This document shows positions 49,007-61,059 of a DNA stretch of 64,000 nt, one piece after another (positions within the stretch are counted from its first letter, which is position 1; each line of letters begins with the position of its first letter). A model generated the notes under the pieces. It saw only the letters and a program-made list of their open reading frames with translations, made no database searches and was not told where the DNA came from. Position numbers and translations under genes: made by a program. Location: the NCBI RefSeq assembly GCF_000143535.2, contig NC_037316.1, forward strand, positions 2,046,001 through 2,110,000. The letters run 5' to 3'. This stretch comes from Botrytis cinerea B05.10 (Eukaryota; Ascomycota; Leotiomycetes; Helotiales; Sclerotiniaceae).

Positions 49007-50025
49007 GGGGAGGTCTTGTACTTGGAAGTGCTGAAACGGAATGGAGTTTGGGATATAAAACGGCGTTTATATGGTGCAGGGAAAAGCATAATTATAGGCA
49101 AGTTGCCATTCCTGATGCAAGCTTGCTTAGACAAAATGACAATATTTGATGATCATTGCGATCTCATATGAACAAGCTACTATACTTCCATCTTTTGTTT
49201 CGTTCATCCAATCTTACATGCCATCGTTCTAATGCCTGAATTGTTGGCTACATTTTTTTGTTTGATGGAACCAAATGAATTCATATATCTCAATGCTATG
49301 TCGATCATACTGCATCATTACTTTCGTCATTTTCCAGATCAAATTCAAGCCGTAGCGATGGAACATAGGGGGCGTTGTTATACAAACATCGAAAGACAAC
49401 AAACCTAACGTGTGCCAGGTGCAAAGTTGACAATCGATGTGTCCTTCAATTTTAGTTTACCCTACACTTTCGGTCACGTCTACTTGAATGTAATTTTGGG
49501 AGTTACAATTGATCTTGAACAGTAGGGACGCAAGCAGCGACATGAGCAAGGGGACAATTATCAAATCTTATAAACTCACTTACAAGAATCACCTGTCGAA
49601 ACAATAGGAATTGCATTCCACTGCAGGGTGAGAACACTTACTATAGAATACAAATAACTATATAGAACTGAAACCCAATGATGGACTTTGATTTCGTTCA
49701 CACTTTATTTGTATAAAACTTACCTGCTCACTTGTACAACTTTCAAATTTTTACCGCGAGATAAATTAAGTGATTGTTCTATTTTACTATATTAAAATAT
49801 TTCTTTTCGCTCTCCCAATACCAAATCAAATGATAACAAACATGACTAACTTCTAAGGAGGGTATTCGTACTGTGGAGCCGTCATTCGTATATACTTTTC
49901 TTTGCTCTTCATGCAAATCATTAACACCATCCATCATACACGCCGTGCATACTCCAACGTTCAATAGAGAAGGGAATCCATCCATTATACAAACCGTGGC
50001 TATCATGCCATTCCCCGTAATAAAC
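49007..50025. other. Intergenic region between convergent genes
   Basis: About 1.0 kb of AT-rich DNA with the 3' ends of NIP7 and the second MFS gene. No RNA gene, repeat or protein was recognised. Confidence 0.5.
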
Positions 50026-52251
50026 CTAATCAACTCTAACGGGATATCTTTCTCTCAATCGCGCACCATACTTATAAATGAAAAAGGGCGCTGGAATTAA
50101 GCTCAGCCCAATGAATCCCAGAACGCTGTTTCCCCAACCCAATCCCAAATTATTATACAACGGCCGACCTGCCAGCGGTAGGAACGCCGCAAACAAACAT
50201 CGAATGGCGGTGAGACCAGCCATGGCGGATGCTGCGTATTGCTTTCCCGTATCGATATAGTATGTTTGAATACCAGCAAACACACCCATGGTTCCGAAAC
50301 CGAAAGGTATCAAACCGAGAATCGGAACGATCCAATGGACGCCGTAATAGGAGGACCATCCGTACCAGAAGAAGGAACCGGGGATGAAAAAAGCAAAGAA
50401 GAGACCATTACGGAGACGGAACTCAGGTTGGTATACACCGTTGTTTTTCTTGGTTAAGGAAATTATGGTGGGATCTGATGTTTTGGCAACTGTGAACATG
50501 CCAAGGAAGAAGCCGAGACCGAGACCTAGATATGCTAGCGAGGCGATCTCGATAGAGAATCCGTACTTCTGCTCAAACACTTGCGCGATGGATGTGAGGA
50601 GGAGATAGATCAACCCAAAGATAAAAGACATCCATAATGCGAGCATAGGCAGGATAGGAGAGGAAAACATCATGCGGAAGGGTCTTGCAATACCCGTGAG
50701 GAGGACTGCTCTGAGCTTCAATGCAGCAGCTGGTTTCTTGGCATCGTATGCGGATATGAGAGATTCATTTCCAGTTTCCTTGCGAAGAGCGGCGGTTTTG
50801 CGACGGATGAGGACCGGAGCAGATGTTTCTTTTCCGACGATCACGTAGAAGATGGAGAGACAGGCGCAAGCGATTAAGAGGACCCAATACACCCAGCGCC
50901 ATCCCGCACGCTGGGCGATGAATCCTCCGATCACGGGACCGAGAACAGGGCCGAAGAGTGGTCCCATGACGAACATAGCTTGTGCTTTACCACGTTGCTG
51001 GATTGGGAATAAATCTGCAACGACACCGCCACCGATAGCGAGACAGGCGGATCCTCCTAAGCCTGCAAAGAAGCGGAAGAGGATGAGGAGGTGGATGTTT
51101 GGAGCAAGTGCGCATCCGAGTTGCCTGTAGTGGGGTTGTATGAGCACTGTTTCAATTGAATGACAAGCACATGACAAGTGTTAGACTTACCATATTGTCA
51201 ATAGGAAATTGCAATACATGAGAATTGGTTGACGTCCATAAATCTCACTCAGTGGTGACAAAACAAGTGGCCCGGCCGCAAATCCAAAAATGAACATACT
51301 AACAACAAAGGTATCTAGTATATCGGAAGTAGTACCAAACTCTTTGTTCATGAGTGTAATACCAGGTGCTACAATCGATGAAGATAGAGGACTACAATTG
51401 GTTAATCAAGATGTGGCATGAAGTAATCATTAGGTAAACGTACCTCAAGAAGGTAATCAGACTGACAGACGCCAGCATCAACCATTTCTTTTTATCCGGA
51501 AGATTCCTTTTTCAGGTCAGTATTGGTGTAACCATCACGCACTATCAATTCAAGCATACCTTGGATGTGATGGATCATCTTGTCCTGACCATCCTACTAA
51601 ATTATTTTCCATATCCATCTCCGGGAAGATCTCCTTTGGTGGTCCTCCAGGTCCACCTGGCCCTCCAGGTCCTGGAGGACCTGGTGGACCTGCAAGCTCC
51701 TTCTTTTCCACAGGTACCTTGATTTCTTCTGATGTCGGCCTTGAGAGCTTCAGAGATGAAGCAAGTGTGTCCTCTGAAAATGGTCTCGAAGGCTTCGAAG
51801 ACGCAGCAAGTGATTCCTCTGAAGTCATTGCGAAAATTTCCGGATAGGTATCTCGTATACTTTTTGATGGAGGTTCTGGAGGAGGAGATCGCTTTAAATT
51901 CCTGATTGACATCATTTTGAATAACCCTGGCGTGCTTTTGAAGCTCTTCGTGCTTTTCGTGCTCATTTGCCTTTCCATCTGTGACGGTCCTACGGGTGAT
52001 GATTCCGGAGTAGTATATAAAGAACGTGCATTCAAAGCTTCCAGCTCCAAGCTATCTTTTCTCTCCATCTTTTCTTCGTAGGTATCTTCGTAGATGGACG
52101 AGGTAAAATCTTGCGCCGTTTCTAATGCTGAGTTGTAAGTCGAAGTTTCAACGTCGTATCCATAAGGAATGTCTAGATAATAATGGTAATCATAATCTTC
52201 TGGATTATAAGGGAACTCGTATAACGGTTCCTTCTTCTCGGGTGAAGCCAT
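50026..52251 (-). CDS. MFS transporter, DHA1-like, with long N-terminus carrying a Pro/Gly repeat
   Basis: Exons on the minus strand are 51560-52251, 51444-51506, 51191-51391 and 50026-51124, all in phase, 684 residues. The transporter core (from about residue 235) has KKWLMLASVSLITFLS, SPLSEIYGRQPILMY, and LFRFFAGLGGSACLAIGGG. MGPLFGPVLGPVIGGFIAQ before GWRWVYW is the antiporter motif C. This is the 12-TM DHA1 drug:proton group. The first ~230 residues are unusual: Tyr/Asp-rich at the start, Ser/Thr-rich with two imperfect SKPSRPFSED/LKLSRPTSEE copies in the middle, and a collagen-like GPPGPPGPGGPGGPGGPP just before the core. An upstream in-frame ATG at 52284 would add 11 residues. Confidence 0.88.
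51638..51693 (-). repeat. Pro/Gly coding repeat in MFS N-terminus
   Basis: Repeated GGTCCTCCAGG-like units encode a Gly-Pro-Pro/Gly-Gly-Pro tract in the cytosolic N-terminal extension of the transporter. Confidence 0.8.
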
Positions 52252-54185
52252 GTCTTCGATCAGCATACGAAATTTAGTGTGCAATTAGTGGGGACGCAAA
52301 TTTGCGGTATACAGAATCAGGAAAAGAACGTGGGATCGAGCAGGTAGTAAATGATTTTCGTCCTGTGCAGATGGCACTATTGGATTGTGCCTTTACTAGA
52401 TATGGACTTTGGCTTGAAAATAACAGCAGGCTGGGTGTGCGTAGGTTCCTGCCCGTGCAGAAGGGGCCTTAGACTTCAACTACTTCATAAATTGGTCATT
52501 TGAAATCGCGGATAATATACACACCGAATGATGAACTTTCAATCTCATTGGTTGATCCATGAAGCTCTTCATTAGATTCTGAAGCTGTGATGAAGAAAAA
52601 GGAATGAAAGATTTGGAGAGAGCATAGAATCGGAAACCAAAGCGACCGAGCACCGAACTCTATTAGTTTCAGCTCCTACTCGAATATAATGGCACTAACG
52701 AAGCTATAAATAAAGATCTGGTATGGCTCTGGGCACATCTTGATGTGATCCACAGATATGTTTCAGGATTGATGAATCAAAGAGTTTGTTTGTTTGAAGG
52801 AGAGCTGAGGTTCTTCCCTGCGTATCTTCTTGTTTATCAGTTGAACGCATCGCAGAACAGAACGGATGATAGGATCAATGCAAGACGTGTAAGTGTTGAC
52901 ACATCGATCCTGTACAACAAGTCTCAATCTGAGTAAGCTTCCAAGGTTCGGGTTGTTTTGTGTTGATGATCAGATTTTTATGTAGTTGTATAGTTGTATA
53001 GTTGTTCAGTTGTTCGCACGTGGAGAAGATTGACGATCTGCGGAAGCGAAAATGGATCTGAGCCCAACAAACAAACTAGTTTAGTTTGGTTTTAGTCCAG
53101 TAATAATGAATGATAATGTAAACACGGGTAACTTTAAGGTCGCAGGTAAAACATTGTAAAGATGTAAGATCTTAGAACAAGCACAGACCGATGGGGCTGG
53201 AAGGAGAAAAATGATAAAAAGATAAAAAAGATACTTCATAAAAAAGAACTCTTATCTCACTTATCTCGTATCCGCATACCTCCCACAGCATTTTGTGCCG
53301 TGCTGCATATACCGAGAGCATCATTGTGATGTCTGCCCGTCTAGCCAAGTAGTAGTAAGCGATATCCAGGCCAGGACTATTAGAGTTCGCTCGAACTTCG
53401 ATAACTTTCGGTGGCGGCACATCGACTGGTGGTGATATCATCTATAAGGTTAAGTTCAAAAGCAACGTAACAGAAAAAACTCAGTATCGAAGAGTGTAAC
53501 TAATCTGTAACATGTAGATTTTTCACATCGTATTGGCACAATACAAGCACATGAGTTGCGCAAGTTCGGAACAGTTACATATACACTCCGTCTCCGCCAG
53601 ACTTGTCCATTCAATCTGATATATTACCTTGCGGGGCATTTCCACTTTCTATCTATGACACTCGGTGCCGATTGATGTTGTACTTTATGTCTTTCGCTCT
53701 GGGTGTCGAAAAGTTTCACGATTCGGGGTAGTGGATGCAACTTGCAAGAAACTGTTGCCCCACACAATGTACGAAACACTGCACGCCAAAGCATTCCTTC
53801 TCAAGTTCTCTGAAATTTTATATCAAGTTAAAACATCTTCAAAACTAGGAGATCATTTGTTTGCTCAGTCTTTTTTCCTTGGAATGACGAATTGAGTTAC
53901 ATGTACGTAAGCAAGGGAGGCTGTTTTAATTTGTTGAGTCTCGGTTTAGATTATGAAGAATTATGTAGAATGTCTAATGAGTGTATTCTTATTGAAACTA
54001 GAGCTAAGGTCTAAAATGACAGATAGTCATGTGGAATGAAGTCTCTGTACTTCATGGGGTTGGTGAATGTTGAAAATGCCAAAACGAATATTGTGGCGGG
54101 TAAAACAAATGCATCGTCGTCGTGATAGTCTTTGCGTATCCTCATATCCTAGTTTGACAGCTCCAGCATGATCATCTTTACCATT
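52252..54185. other. Intergenic region between MFS and HET-family genes
   Basis: About 1.9 kb. It contains a TAGTTGTA/TAGTTGTT run at 52982-53012. A minus-strand 89-codon frame at 53172-53441 has no recognisable domain or splice partner. No gene is supported. Confidence 0.4.
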
Positions 54186-55770
54186 CTATAATATCTCAAC
54201 GGTTGTCTCCCCCGCCCTCTCAACTCTTCGCATAAAATTGTTATGCCAGCCGTAACTCTGAAAGCCAAAAGCTCTGACCCTGTTGTGCAAATATCCTACT
54301 CTTTCAAACCGTCGAAAATTTGCCTTCTCACGCTCTTTCAATATAAGTGCGCATAATCCGCCGTTAACAATATTTCCAACCAGGCAAATCCATACTTTTG
54401 TACTTGAGCACAAAAAATCTTCTTGGACCTGGTCTTCAACCACGTCTACGCTCACAAGAGCCTCCTTGTCTTCAAGATCTCCAGCGATGGGCAGGTCAAG
54501 AACATTAACAGCCGGGGAGGGCTCATTTGTTATTGGTTTGAAGGAACCCTGAACGTCGAGATAGACATTTGGCCAGAAACAAGGATAGTAGTCATCGTCT
54601 AATGCATCTGCTTCTAAAAACTGAATAGTATGTCTTGCATCAGCTTCCAAGTATGGGTGTGTAAATATCTGGGCTGCAATGAGGATGCCTTTGATTCGTA
54701 ATAATCCACCACAAACTGAACCATATGTGTACTTTCCCACGTCCGATGTCGCCAGTTGAGTCTCGGCACGACGAATACGGAAGTTTTTAGATTGTTCAAA
54801 CTTCTTTCCAAAATTTGAATGGTAAACAACCGGGCTACAAGGCGATTCTCCGTCAAAATCAACAGAAGCCCACGACCAAGTAGGAGCTCTGTACGGCTCC
54901 GCTCTTGAAGGAACACAATGACCTTCAATCACCTTGACCCACCAGCAAAGGTCACTCGGAAGATTACGCATCCACAGCCCAGCGAGATATCTCTGTCCAA
55001 TGTATGAATTGGGGAGTAAAAAGTAACCCGAGAAGCGGGAGGCCATACCGGATGCTGCCAGTAGATAGCTGTTATAGAGAGAGTCAGAAATTGCCAACTA
55101 ATAAACAGAACCTTAAGTAGTTCGGACTGCAGTCTGAGAATGACTCCCTTTCAATTCTGAATCCACTTGGAACACTTGATTTATGTCGATGCCAAACCAT
55201 TCCAGAATACTGAAAGTTAGGATACGTTTCACTACTACTCTGGGCTGCTAGAGACTCCGACAAAGCAATATGAACGTGGGAAGTGGTTACAAACTCTGAA
55301 GAATGCCTGAATTTGAGACTTGAAAATAGAGTTACAAAATGGTGCCAACAATCACTAGCTACCACTTCGTCAAGGCCGTAGAACCCTTCACTCGCGAGTT
55401 GTGATGGTGGTCTTACAGTCGTACGATTCAATCTTTGGTGGAAATAGATTGATGTACCACATTCACATTTAATTTCGGCACTGTCAGGACAATCATATGC
55501 TGGATAAAAGCTGATAGACCGAGGGAAGGATTCCTGTAGGAAAACATCACTAAAGAGAGTCAGCAATCAAGTTAAGTAATAGGTCTCCAATAAAGCGAAC
55601 TGTCTACAGCCTAGGACAAAGTCCATATCGAGCGTCCTGTCGCGATTAATCATATCGAGGACTTGTTGATGATCAGAATAATGATGTGAAAAAATAGACA
55701 AGTTTGAATTTTGGAACCCTTGGAGAGTATTTTTGAGACGGGAAGAATTGAAAATCAAGAACCCATTCAA
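54186..55770 (-). CDS. HET-family (heterokaryon incompatibility-like) protein, 5' end unresolved
   Basis: The C-terminal exon 54186-55068 carries the block that ends many HET proteins: GQRYLAGLWMRNLPSDLCWWV and, further on, YRAPTWSWASVD. A 43-nt intron (55069-55111, donor GTTCTG, acceptor AACAG) joins it in phase to 55112 and upstream sequence with FLQESFPRSISFYP and a CECG motif. Further upstream, sequence to 55770 is in the same frame, but a TGA at 55567-55569 interrupts it. An intron of about 50 nt with donor GTTCGC and acceptor CTTTAG would remove the stop. The canonical HET start (SYxWG-type block) is not found, so the gene is either split by more introns or degraded at its 5' end. HET proteins trigger cell death when unlike strains fuse; the role here is inference. 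Confidence 0.6.
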
Positions 55771-56969
55771 GAACTGCGATTTTGATGCAGCTTCCCAAAA
55801 GCTGAATAGGAAAGTATGACTGACCTTAATGGTTGCGAATCGTCACAACGGCAAGTCCTAAAAGACTGTAACTTCCCTGGCAAAAACTATATGATGGTTG
55901 AATTTTGAATTGAAAATCCCATCTTTCAAGTTTGGAGGGCTAGATAAGCACTATGTATAACAATCCTGATGAGTAGAGATAGATGTGAGCATTCAATGCC
56001 AGAAGACAAATCAAGATTCTAAGTGGGATCAGGAATTCGAGAAATGTGATTTGGGATTGAGATATATTTCACTGTCACACTACAGCGCGGGCTATTGGAG
56101 ATCCTGGACAAGATATCTGCAGTTTCAACGTGAAAGGAAAGTACTAGTATTCTATGGTGGGCTCCTTCTCCAATAAACTCATTCCCTCATTGATATGCTC
56201 GAAGCGAAGAGACTTCTCATGCCCCATAACGTAGAGACACTTTTCTTAACAAGAATATATCATAGAACAAACAAGGGATGGGTAGATCTGAAGAAAAAGG
56301 AAATTGTGCATAGATGAAAATGAATATGAATAGGGACATGGAAGCTTTCACAGAACCCTTACAGCAAACATCTCATCTGTCCTCGAATCAAGGATTCAGC
56401 CGATACATCATTGTTCGCAACCTGATGGATTCTGCATATATGACCTAGTAGGTGTGATTCCGAACTTCTCAGATGATAAATTAGAGATTGACAGCGAGCG
56501 TATCTCCGAAGAAGTGTGCAGATCGCCTATATAAATCAAAGGAGGCCGAAAGAAATAGCTTGAAAGTGGTTATGATGGAGTCTGTCAATACCAGCTCAAA
56601 AATTTTATGTTCAAGAAACTGTGCAGTGGATAGTGCAAACTGAGTTTTTCGTAATTTGAAAGCAATGCAAAATCGTAGATATATCTTGTCAGACTCGAAT
56701 CCCAGGATGAGACCGATTTGAAAGGAAAGCAACAGCAACATTCAGAATTGCCTGTAACTGTCGTATATTGAATACTTTATTATGAAAAGTAGATTGTCAA
56801 GAAGTCACCGGTAGATGAGCGTGTGATCCTGGTAGTTTTTCTCGTCTCACCGCCTTTACTTTTGCCTCCAACTAATTAATTCTGCCAACACAGAATAATT
56901 TCTCATGGATAATTGATCAAGAGCGGGAGAAAATATACTAACACATTCACAAAATAGTTTGTTTTTATT
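55771..56969. other. Intergenic region
   Basis: About 1.2 kb. Minus-strand sequence just beyond 55770 is still open in places and may include missing 5' exons of the HET-family gene. Otherwise nothing is supported. Confidence 0.4.
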
Positions 56970-58817
56970 ATGCTCCGGCCGAAGCCTGCAAAATGTCTGC
57001 TCTGTTCATTCAGAGCAGCTCAGAACCCGCCGATCCAAAAATGGCCCAGCAGATCCATGTCTATGAGATCTAGACTACCCAGTCGACCAAATCGCATGAG
57101 TCTGGCGGGCGCAGGAAAAGTTAGCTCGTCGCCAACAAAAGAGGGACCTACAAGAAGAAAGCAAGATGGACCTTTTGGGGGAATGAATCTGCGAGAGGCG
57201 AAAATTCGTGGAGTTCCAGAACGACCATCAGCGGCACAAGAACGTCGATCATCGAGGCTCGATCGCGGAGATAAAGATGACAAGAAGGGCAGAGGGTTTC
57301 ATGCATTGAAGATGCAAAGGGCTCTTTCGCCAGTTTCATACACCAGGAGGTCGGATATAAAAGATAGAATAAAGGAAGTAGATAGCTTCGAACAATTTGC
57401 CCTGTTAGACAGTGTGAAGGAAGCAATCTACAAACAGGCTCTTCCAGAAATTGAAAGCCATGTTCCGACACCGGTACAAAGGATTGCCGTACCAGCCTTG
57501 CTTGGGAATCAACAGAAGAAGGGAAAGCAGAGTGAGAGTGAGCAGTATTTGATTGCTGCTGAGACTGGGTCAGGGAAAACATTATCATATTTAATACCAA
57601 CGATAAATGCAGTCAAAATTGCAGAGGCAAAGGATGCGGAGATTGAGGCCTATGAGAAAGAGTTACAAGAAGAGAAACTACGACAAAATAACTTAACACT
57701 GGTCTCACCTCCTTTATCCAATATGCCACATCCTACAACAGGCAGACCAAGAGCAATCATACTTGTGCCCACGTCTGAATTGGTAACCCAGGTGGGGACA
57801 CTTGTAAAGGCGTTTGGGCATACTGTTAAATTTAAATCGGCCATGATATCTTCTAATTTCTCTGGGAAGGTCATTCGTAACCGTCTTTTCTCTCCATCTG
57901 GAATTGATGTACTTGTATCTACACCTCATCTCCTCTCGTCTATTGCCGACTCCGACCCAAACATTTTATCTCGCGTCACTCATCTTGTGATTGATGAAGC
58001 CGACTCTCTCTTGGATCGAGGCTTCTCCCCCCTAACATCAGCAATCATCGATCGCGCCACTCCATCGCTCGAACAACTCGTTCTCTGCTCTGCAACAATT
58101 CCTCGTTCTCTCGACTCATTCCTTCGAAAGCGATTCCCCTCCATTAATCGTCTAGTTACACCAAACCTTCACGCTATTCCTCGACGTGTCCAACTCGGCG
58201 TCGTCGATGTTGAACGTGATCCATATCGTAACAATAAAAATCTCGCTTGCGCAGACACTATCTGGACCATTGGCAAAGCGGCTGCTGAACACGATGGGCC
58301 CGTCAAAGGAGTAATGGATGTCAAGCGCATCTTAGTATTCGTTAATGAGCGCGAGAAAACCCAAGAAGTGGCTGATTATCTCAAATCCAAGGGTATAGAT
58401 GCCATCGCTCTATCTCGTGATACTCCGGAGGAACGTCAGAGTGAGATGTTGGCGTCTTTCACTTCATCCGCCAGACTCAGCATGCCTAAACCAGAATCTC
58501 ATCCTGGATCTTTATCAGACAATCAACCAAATTATGTACCATTTGGAAAGGTCGCTCCTCCAGTTAAGAGACAATTACCTAACACCAAAGTCTTGGTTAC
58601 TACGGATTTGGGCTCGAGAGGTATCGATACTGTGGCTGTAAGACATGTTATTCTATATGATGTGCCACACTCCACGATTGATTTTATCCATAGACTGGGT
58701 AGAACTGGACGTATGGGGAAGAGAGGAAGAGGCATAGTTTTGGTTGGAAAGGGAGATAGAAGGGATGTGGTTAAGGAAGTCAGAGATGGCATGTTTGAGG
58801 GCAAGGCATTGATTTAA
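56970..58817 (+). CDS. MRH4: Mitochondrial DEAD-box RNA helicase MRH4
   Basis: A single exon of 615 residues. The N-terminus is Arg/Ser-rich with no acids for about 60 residues, as in a mitochondrial presequence. Helicase motifs appear in order: TPVQRIAVPALLG (Q motif), AAETGSGKT (~195), PTSELVTQ (Ia), DEADSLLDRGF (~340), SAT (III), then VFVNEREK and TDLGSRGID, and HRLGRTGRMGKRG (~573). An insert of about 45 residues between motifs I and Ia and a long C-terminal-domain insert fit fungal MRH4. The protein is needed for assembly of the mitochondrial large ribosomal subunit, near the 21S rRNA. Confidence 0.92.
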   Translation: MLRPKPAKCLLCSFRAAQNPPIQKWPSRSMSMRSRLPSRPNRMSLAGAGKVSSSPTKEGPTRRKQDGPFGGMNLREAKIRGVPERPSAAQERRSSRLDRGDKDDKKGRGFHALKMQRALSPVSYTRRSDIKDRIKEVDSFEQFALLDSVKEAIYKQALPEIESHVPTPVQRIAVPALLGNQQKKGKQSESEQYLIAAETGSGKTLSYLIPTINAVKIAEAKDAEIEAYEKELQEEKLRQNNLTLVSPPLSNMPHPTTGRPRAIILVPTSELVTQVGTLVKAFGHTVKFKSAMISSNFSGKVIRNRLFSPSGIDVLVSTPHLLSSIADSDPNILSRVTHLVIDEADSLLDRGFSPLTSAIIDRATPSLEQLVLCSATIPRSLDSFLRKRFPSINRLVTPNLHAIPRRVQLGVVDVERDPYRNNKNLACADTIWTIGKAAAEHDGPVKGVMDVKRILVFVNEREKTQEVADYLKSKGIDAIALSRDTPEERQSEMLASFTSSARLSMPKPESHPGSLSDNQPNYVPFGKVAPPVKRQLPNTKVLVTTDLGSRGIDTVAVRHVILYDVPHSTIDFIHRLGRTGRMGKRGRGIVLVGKGDRRDVVKEVRDGMFEGKALI

Positions 58818-59192
58818 AAGGATGTAATTGTATAGATATGAATATATGCATAATGCGTACAGTATATGAAGGGGTTTGGAACTGGGTACATGGATGTTTG
58901 AGAATCTCCACCTGCAAAATATATGATCATGACGTGGGAAAATCAATCAAGAGATATGTACATACGGACTTTCACTGTAAGCATAGAAGACAAAAAAAAA
59001 GGATATCGGAACACTAGTACGAATTCTCAACATACCAAGACTACCTCTTATAGTATGGTATGGTCATTTGCTCTGTAGTCTTCGCCACTGACTTCTACAT
59101 ATCATCTGACTATTCCTGTTCGTTCCTGCTTGTATGTCCCTTTGATTCTATGATACTAGCCTTTACTCCCTCAATTCACCAGTTATCCCCAG
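58818..59192. other. Intergenic region
   Basis: About 375 bases including the MRH4 3' end. Nothing else is recognised. Confidence 0.5.
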
Positions 59193-60341
59193 TACCATGG
59201 ATGTTACCTCATCGGGAGACCAAATCCCAATTATAGAACAGGGGTAAGATGTGATCGGCTATCAACCGCATCAAATCTCAAGTTTGACATCAGTGATAGG
59301 AGTGGACTTTGAGTGGAGAGGATTGTATCTGGGACGAACTCCAAATAGAACCCTCATCTCCAAGTAGGGCAATCGAATTCTGCCCAAGAACCCGGGCCAC
59401 AACATCGAGAAAGACTCTGGCAAGTCGGTGCGATGTTGTGAAATTCATTGAGGCAGCGCTATTTATGGCTTGCGGAGAGACTTTGAGTTTCGTCCTGGAG
59501 GAGACATTGGCGTGTTAAGGGGCCAGCTTAACCAATATATGAAGCTTCGAAAAACGCACTGCAAACATGTCACTCCTCGGGAATGGTTTGAAGGCTATAC
59601 ACCATTTTCATCCCTTCACGTCTATCCATCCTGTGGCCTTTCAATCCAGATCGCGAATTTTTATTGTTCGACGAGATATCGCAGCGAAGAAACATGAATG
59701 TGGTAGCAATGAGAGAAAATGGCGAGAAAGGAACTAACATACAGAACGTCGAGTGGGTTTCGGACGGATAAGCTGGACTAGACATTGAGAGGGTGCTTAT
59801 GAATAAAGATGAGGTAATTTTTGCAATGATTACAAAACGCCCAGTGGGCTGGTGGGCATTAAAAGTCGAAGTCTTTTTGGAGAATCGGCGGGAAACACAA
59901 GGCAGCTCAACAACACTATGTGTTTTCCAGAAAAAATGTGCGTATCCGCGCGGGTCTGCGCAGCATTCCAGTTTTGTGTTTGGAATGACCTTTTTGTCCC
60001 GAAGTCTTTCAATTGTTGGACGGTGGAATGATCCTTATGATTACAGAACAACAGGACGTACAGGTGGGCGGCCAGCGCTTACATACTGTGGAGTTGAGGG
60101 GCAGCTCTCTAGAGAAGCGCGCTTACATAAGCTGGATCAAAATTGTCCAGCTGTCGACCAAGTGGCTCGCAAATTCTATGGATTGAACCGAACAGAATCA
60201 AGACATACATCTTCAAGTGATGCATCCCCGCCTAAAGCTTTGCTAACTCTATTAGTATCTAGTATGCTTAGCTGTATGGAGACATTGGGCGGCGAAAGGC
60301 ATGAGTTGAAACTTGCGTTTTCCTTGCCTTTGAACGACTGA
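59193..60341 (+). pseudogene. Possible broken or multi-exon hypothetical gene
   Basis: Several plus-strand frames lie close together and look partly protein-like. They include a VDFEWRGLYLGRTPN segment near 59.3 kb, RRDFEFRPGGDIGVLRGQLN near 59.5 kb, and a 182-codon frame at 59793-60341 with GRTGGRPALTYCGVEGQ. A plausible start with a GTAAGA donor is at 59199-59246. I could not join the pieces with canonical introns in one reading frame, and I do not recognise the family. It may be a decayed gene or a real gene whose introns I misread. Confidence 0.25.
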
Positions 60342-61059
60342 CTCCTTGGCCGAATTGTGGGGCTGAACAATTCCTCACCGAGTGCAAATATGGAAGTGAA
60401 GGGGATACACACGAGGAGGCGACCTAGTTGGTTGAATCAGATGAACGTTCCTCAGTGTATTAATGCTTGCACAAATTCCGGTGCAGGCTGGAGCAGTTGC
60501 GCGAGTAGTCACCGTTCAATGAGTTGAGCCTCCACGCAACAGGGTGTGCCACCACATACGCAATGGCAATATACCGTGAGATTCTTCCACAAGCCAAGCC
60601 TTTTTCACAAATATACGGAATTGAGTTTAGTCAGCAGGGTCGTGACCAATGATGTGACCGTAAGCGCACTGAAGTCAGATGCTAAGCCTCACTAGGTCTG
60701 TTCAACAGCCACAGCAAACACCGGGGTCTAATCGGTTAAGACCGTTTGACTGTGTGTGTGCCTGTTGGTATAGCAGAGCGACAAGATGTCCAAACGCCAA
60801 CATATTCCTGAATATAAAGTTCATCACCTCATGACTCTATCGGGAATATCACATTACATCCTTTCTCATTACATTCTTACCTGAAAAGAAACAAGTATTG
60901 CTACGTATCTAGCGAGAAGAGGCCCTCCTTTACGTATACTACTTGTGACTCCACGTTCATACAGACTAGTCCACATATTCTATTTCTCCAAGTTATCTAC
61001 ATATTTAGACTCTTGCATCTCCACCAGACTGCGAGAACTCATCAGAGTTCATCGCCAAC
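60342..61059. other. Promoter region of BCS1-like gene
   Basis: About 720 bases. The last 200 are C/T-rich, typical of a fungal 5' leader. No tRNA or other RNA fold was recognised. Confidence 0.4.

Noticed and set aside
53172..53441. 89-codon minus-strand frame
   Set aside because: No recognisable motif, no in-phase partner exon and no conserved-looking core.
55985..56176. Plus-strand frame with a YISLSH block resembling a HET-domain start
   Set aside because: It lies on the opposite strand from the HET-family gene, and nothing HET-like follows it.
60640..60780. Possible small structured RNA upstream of the BCS1-like gene
   Set aside because: No cloverleaf, box C/D, box H/ACA or 5S-type sequence could be found by eye.
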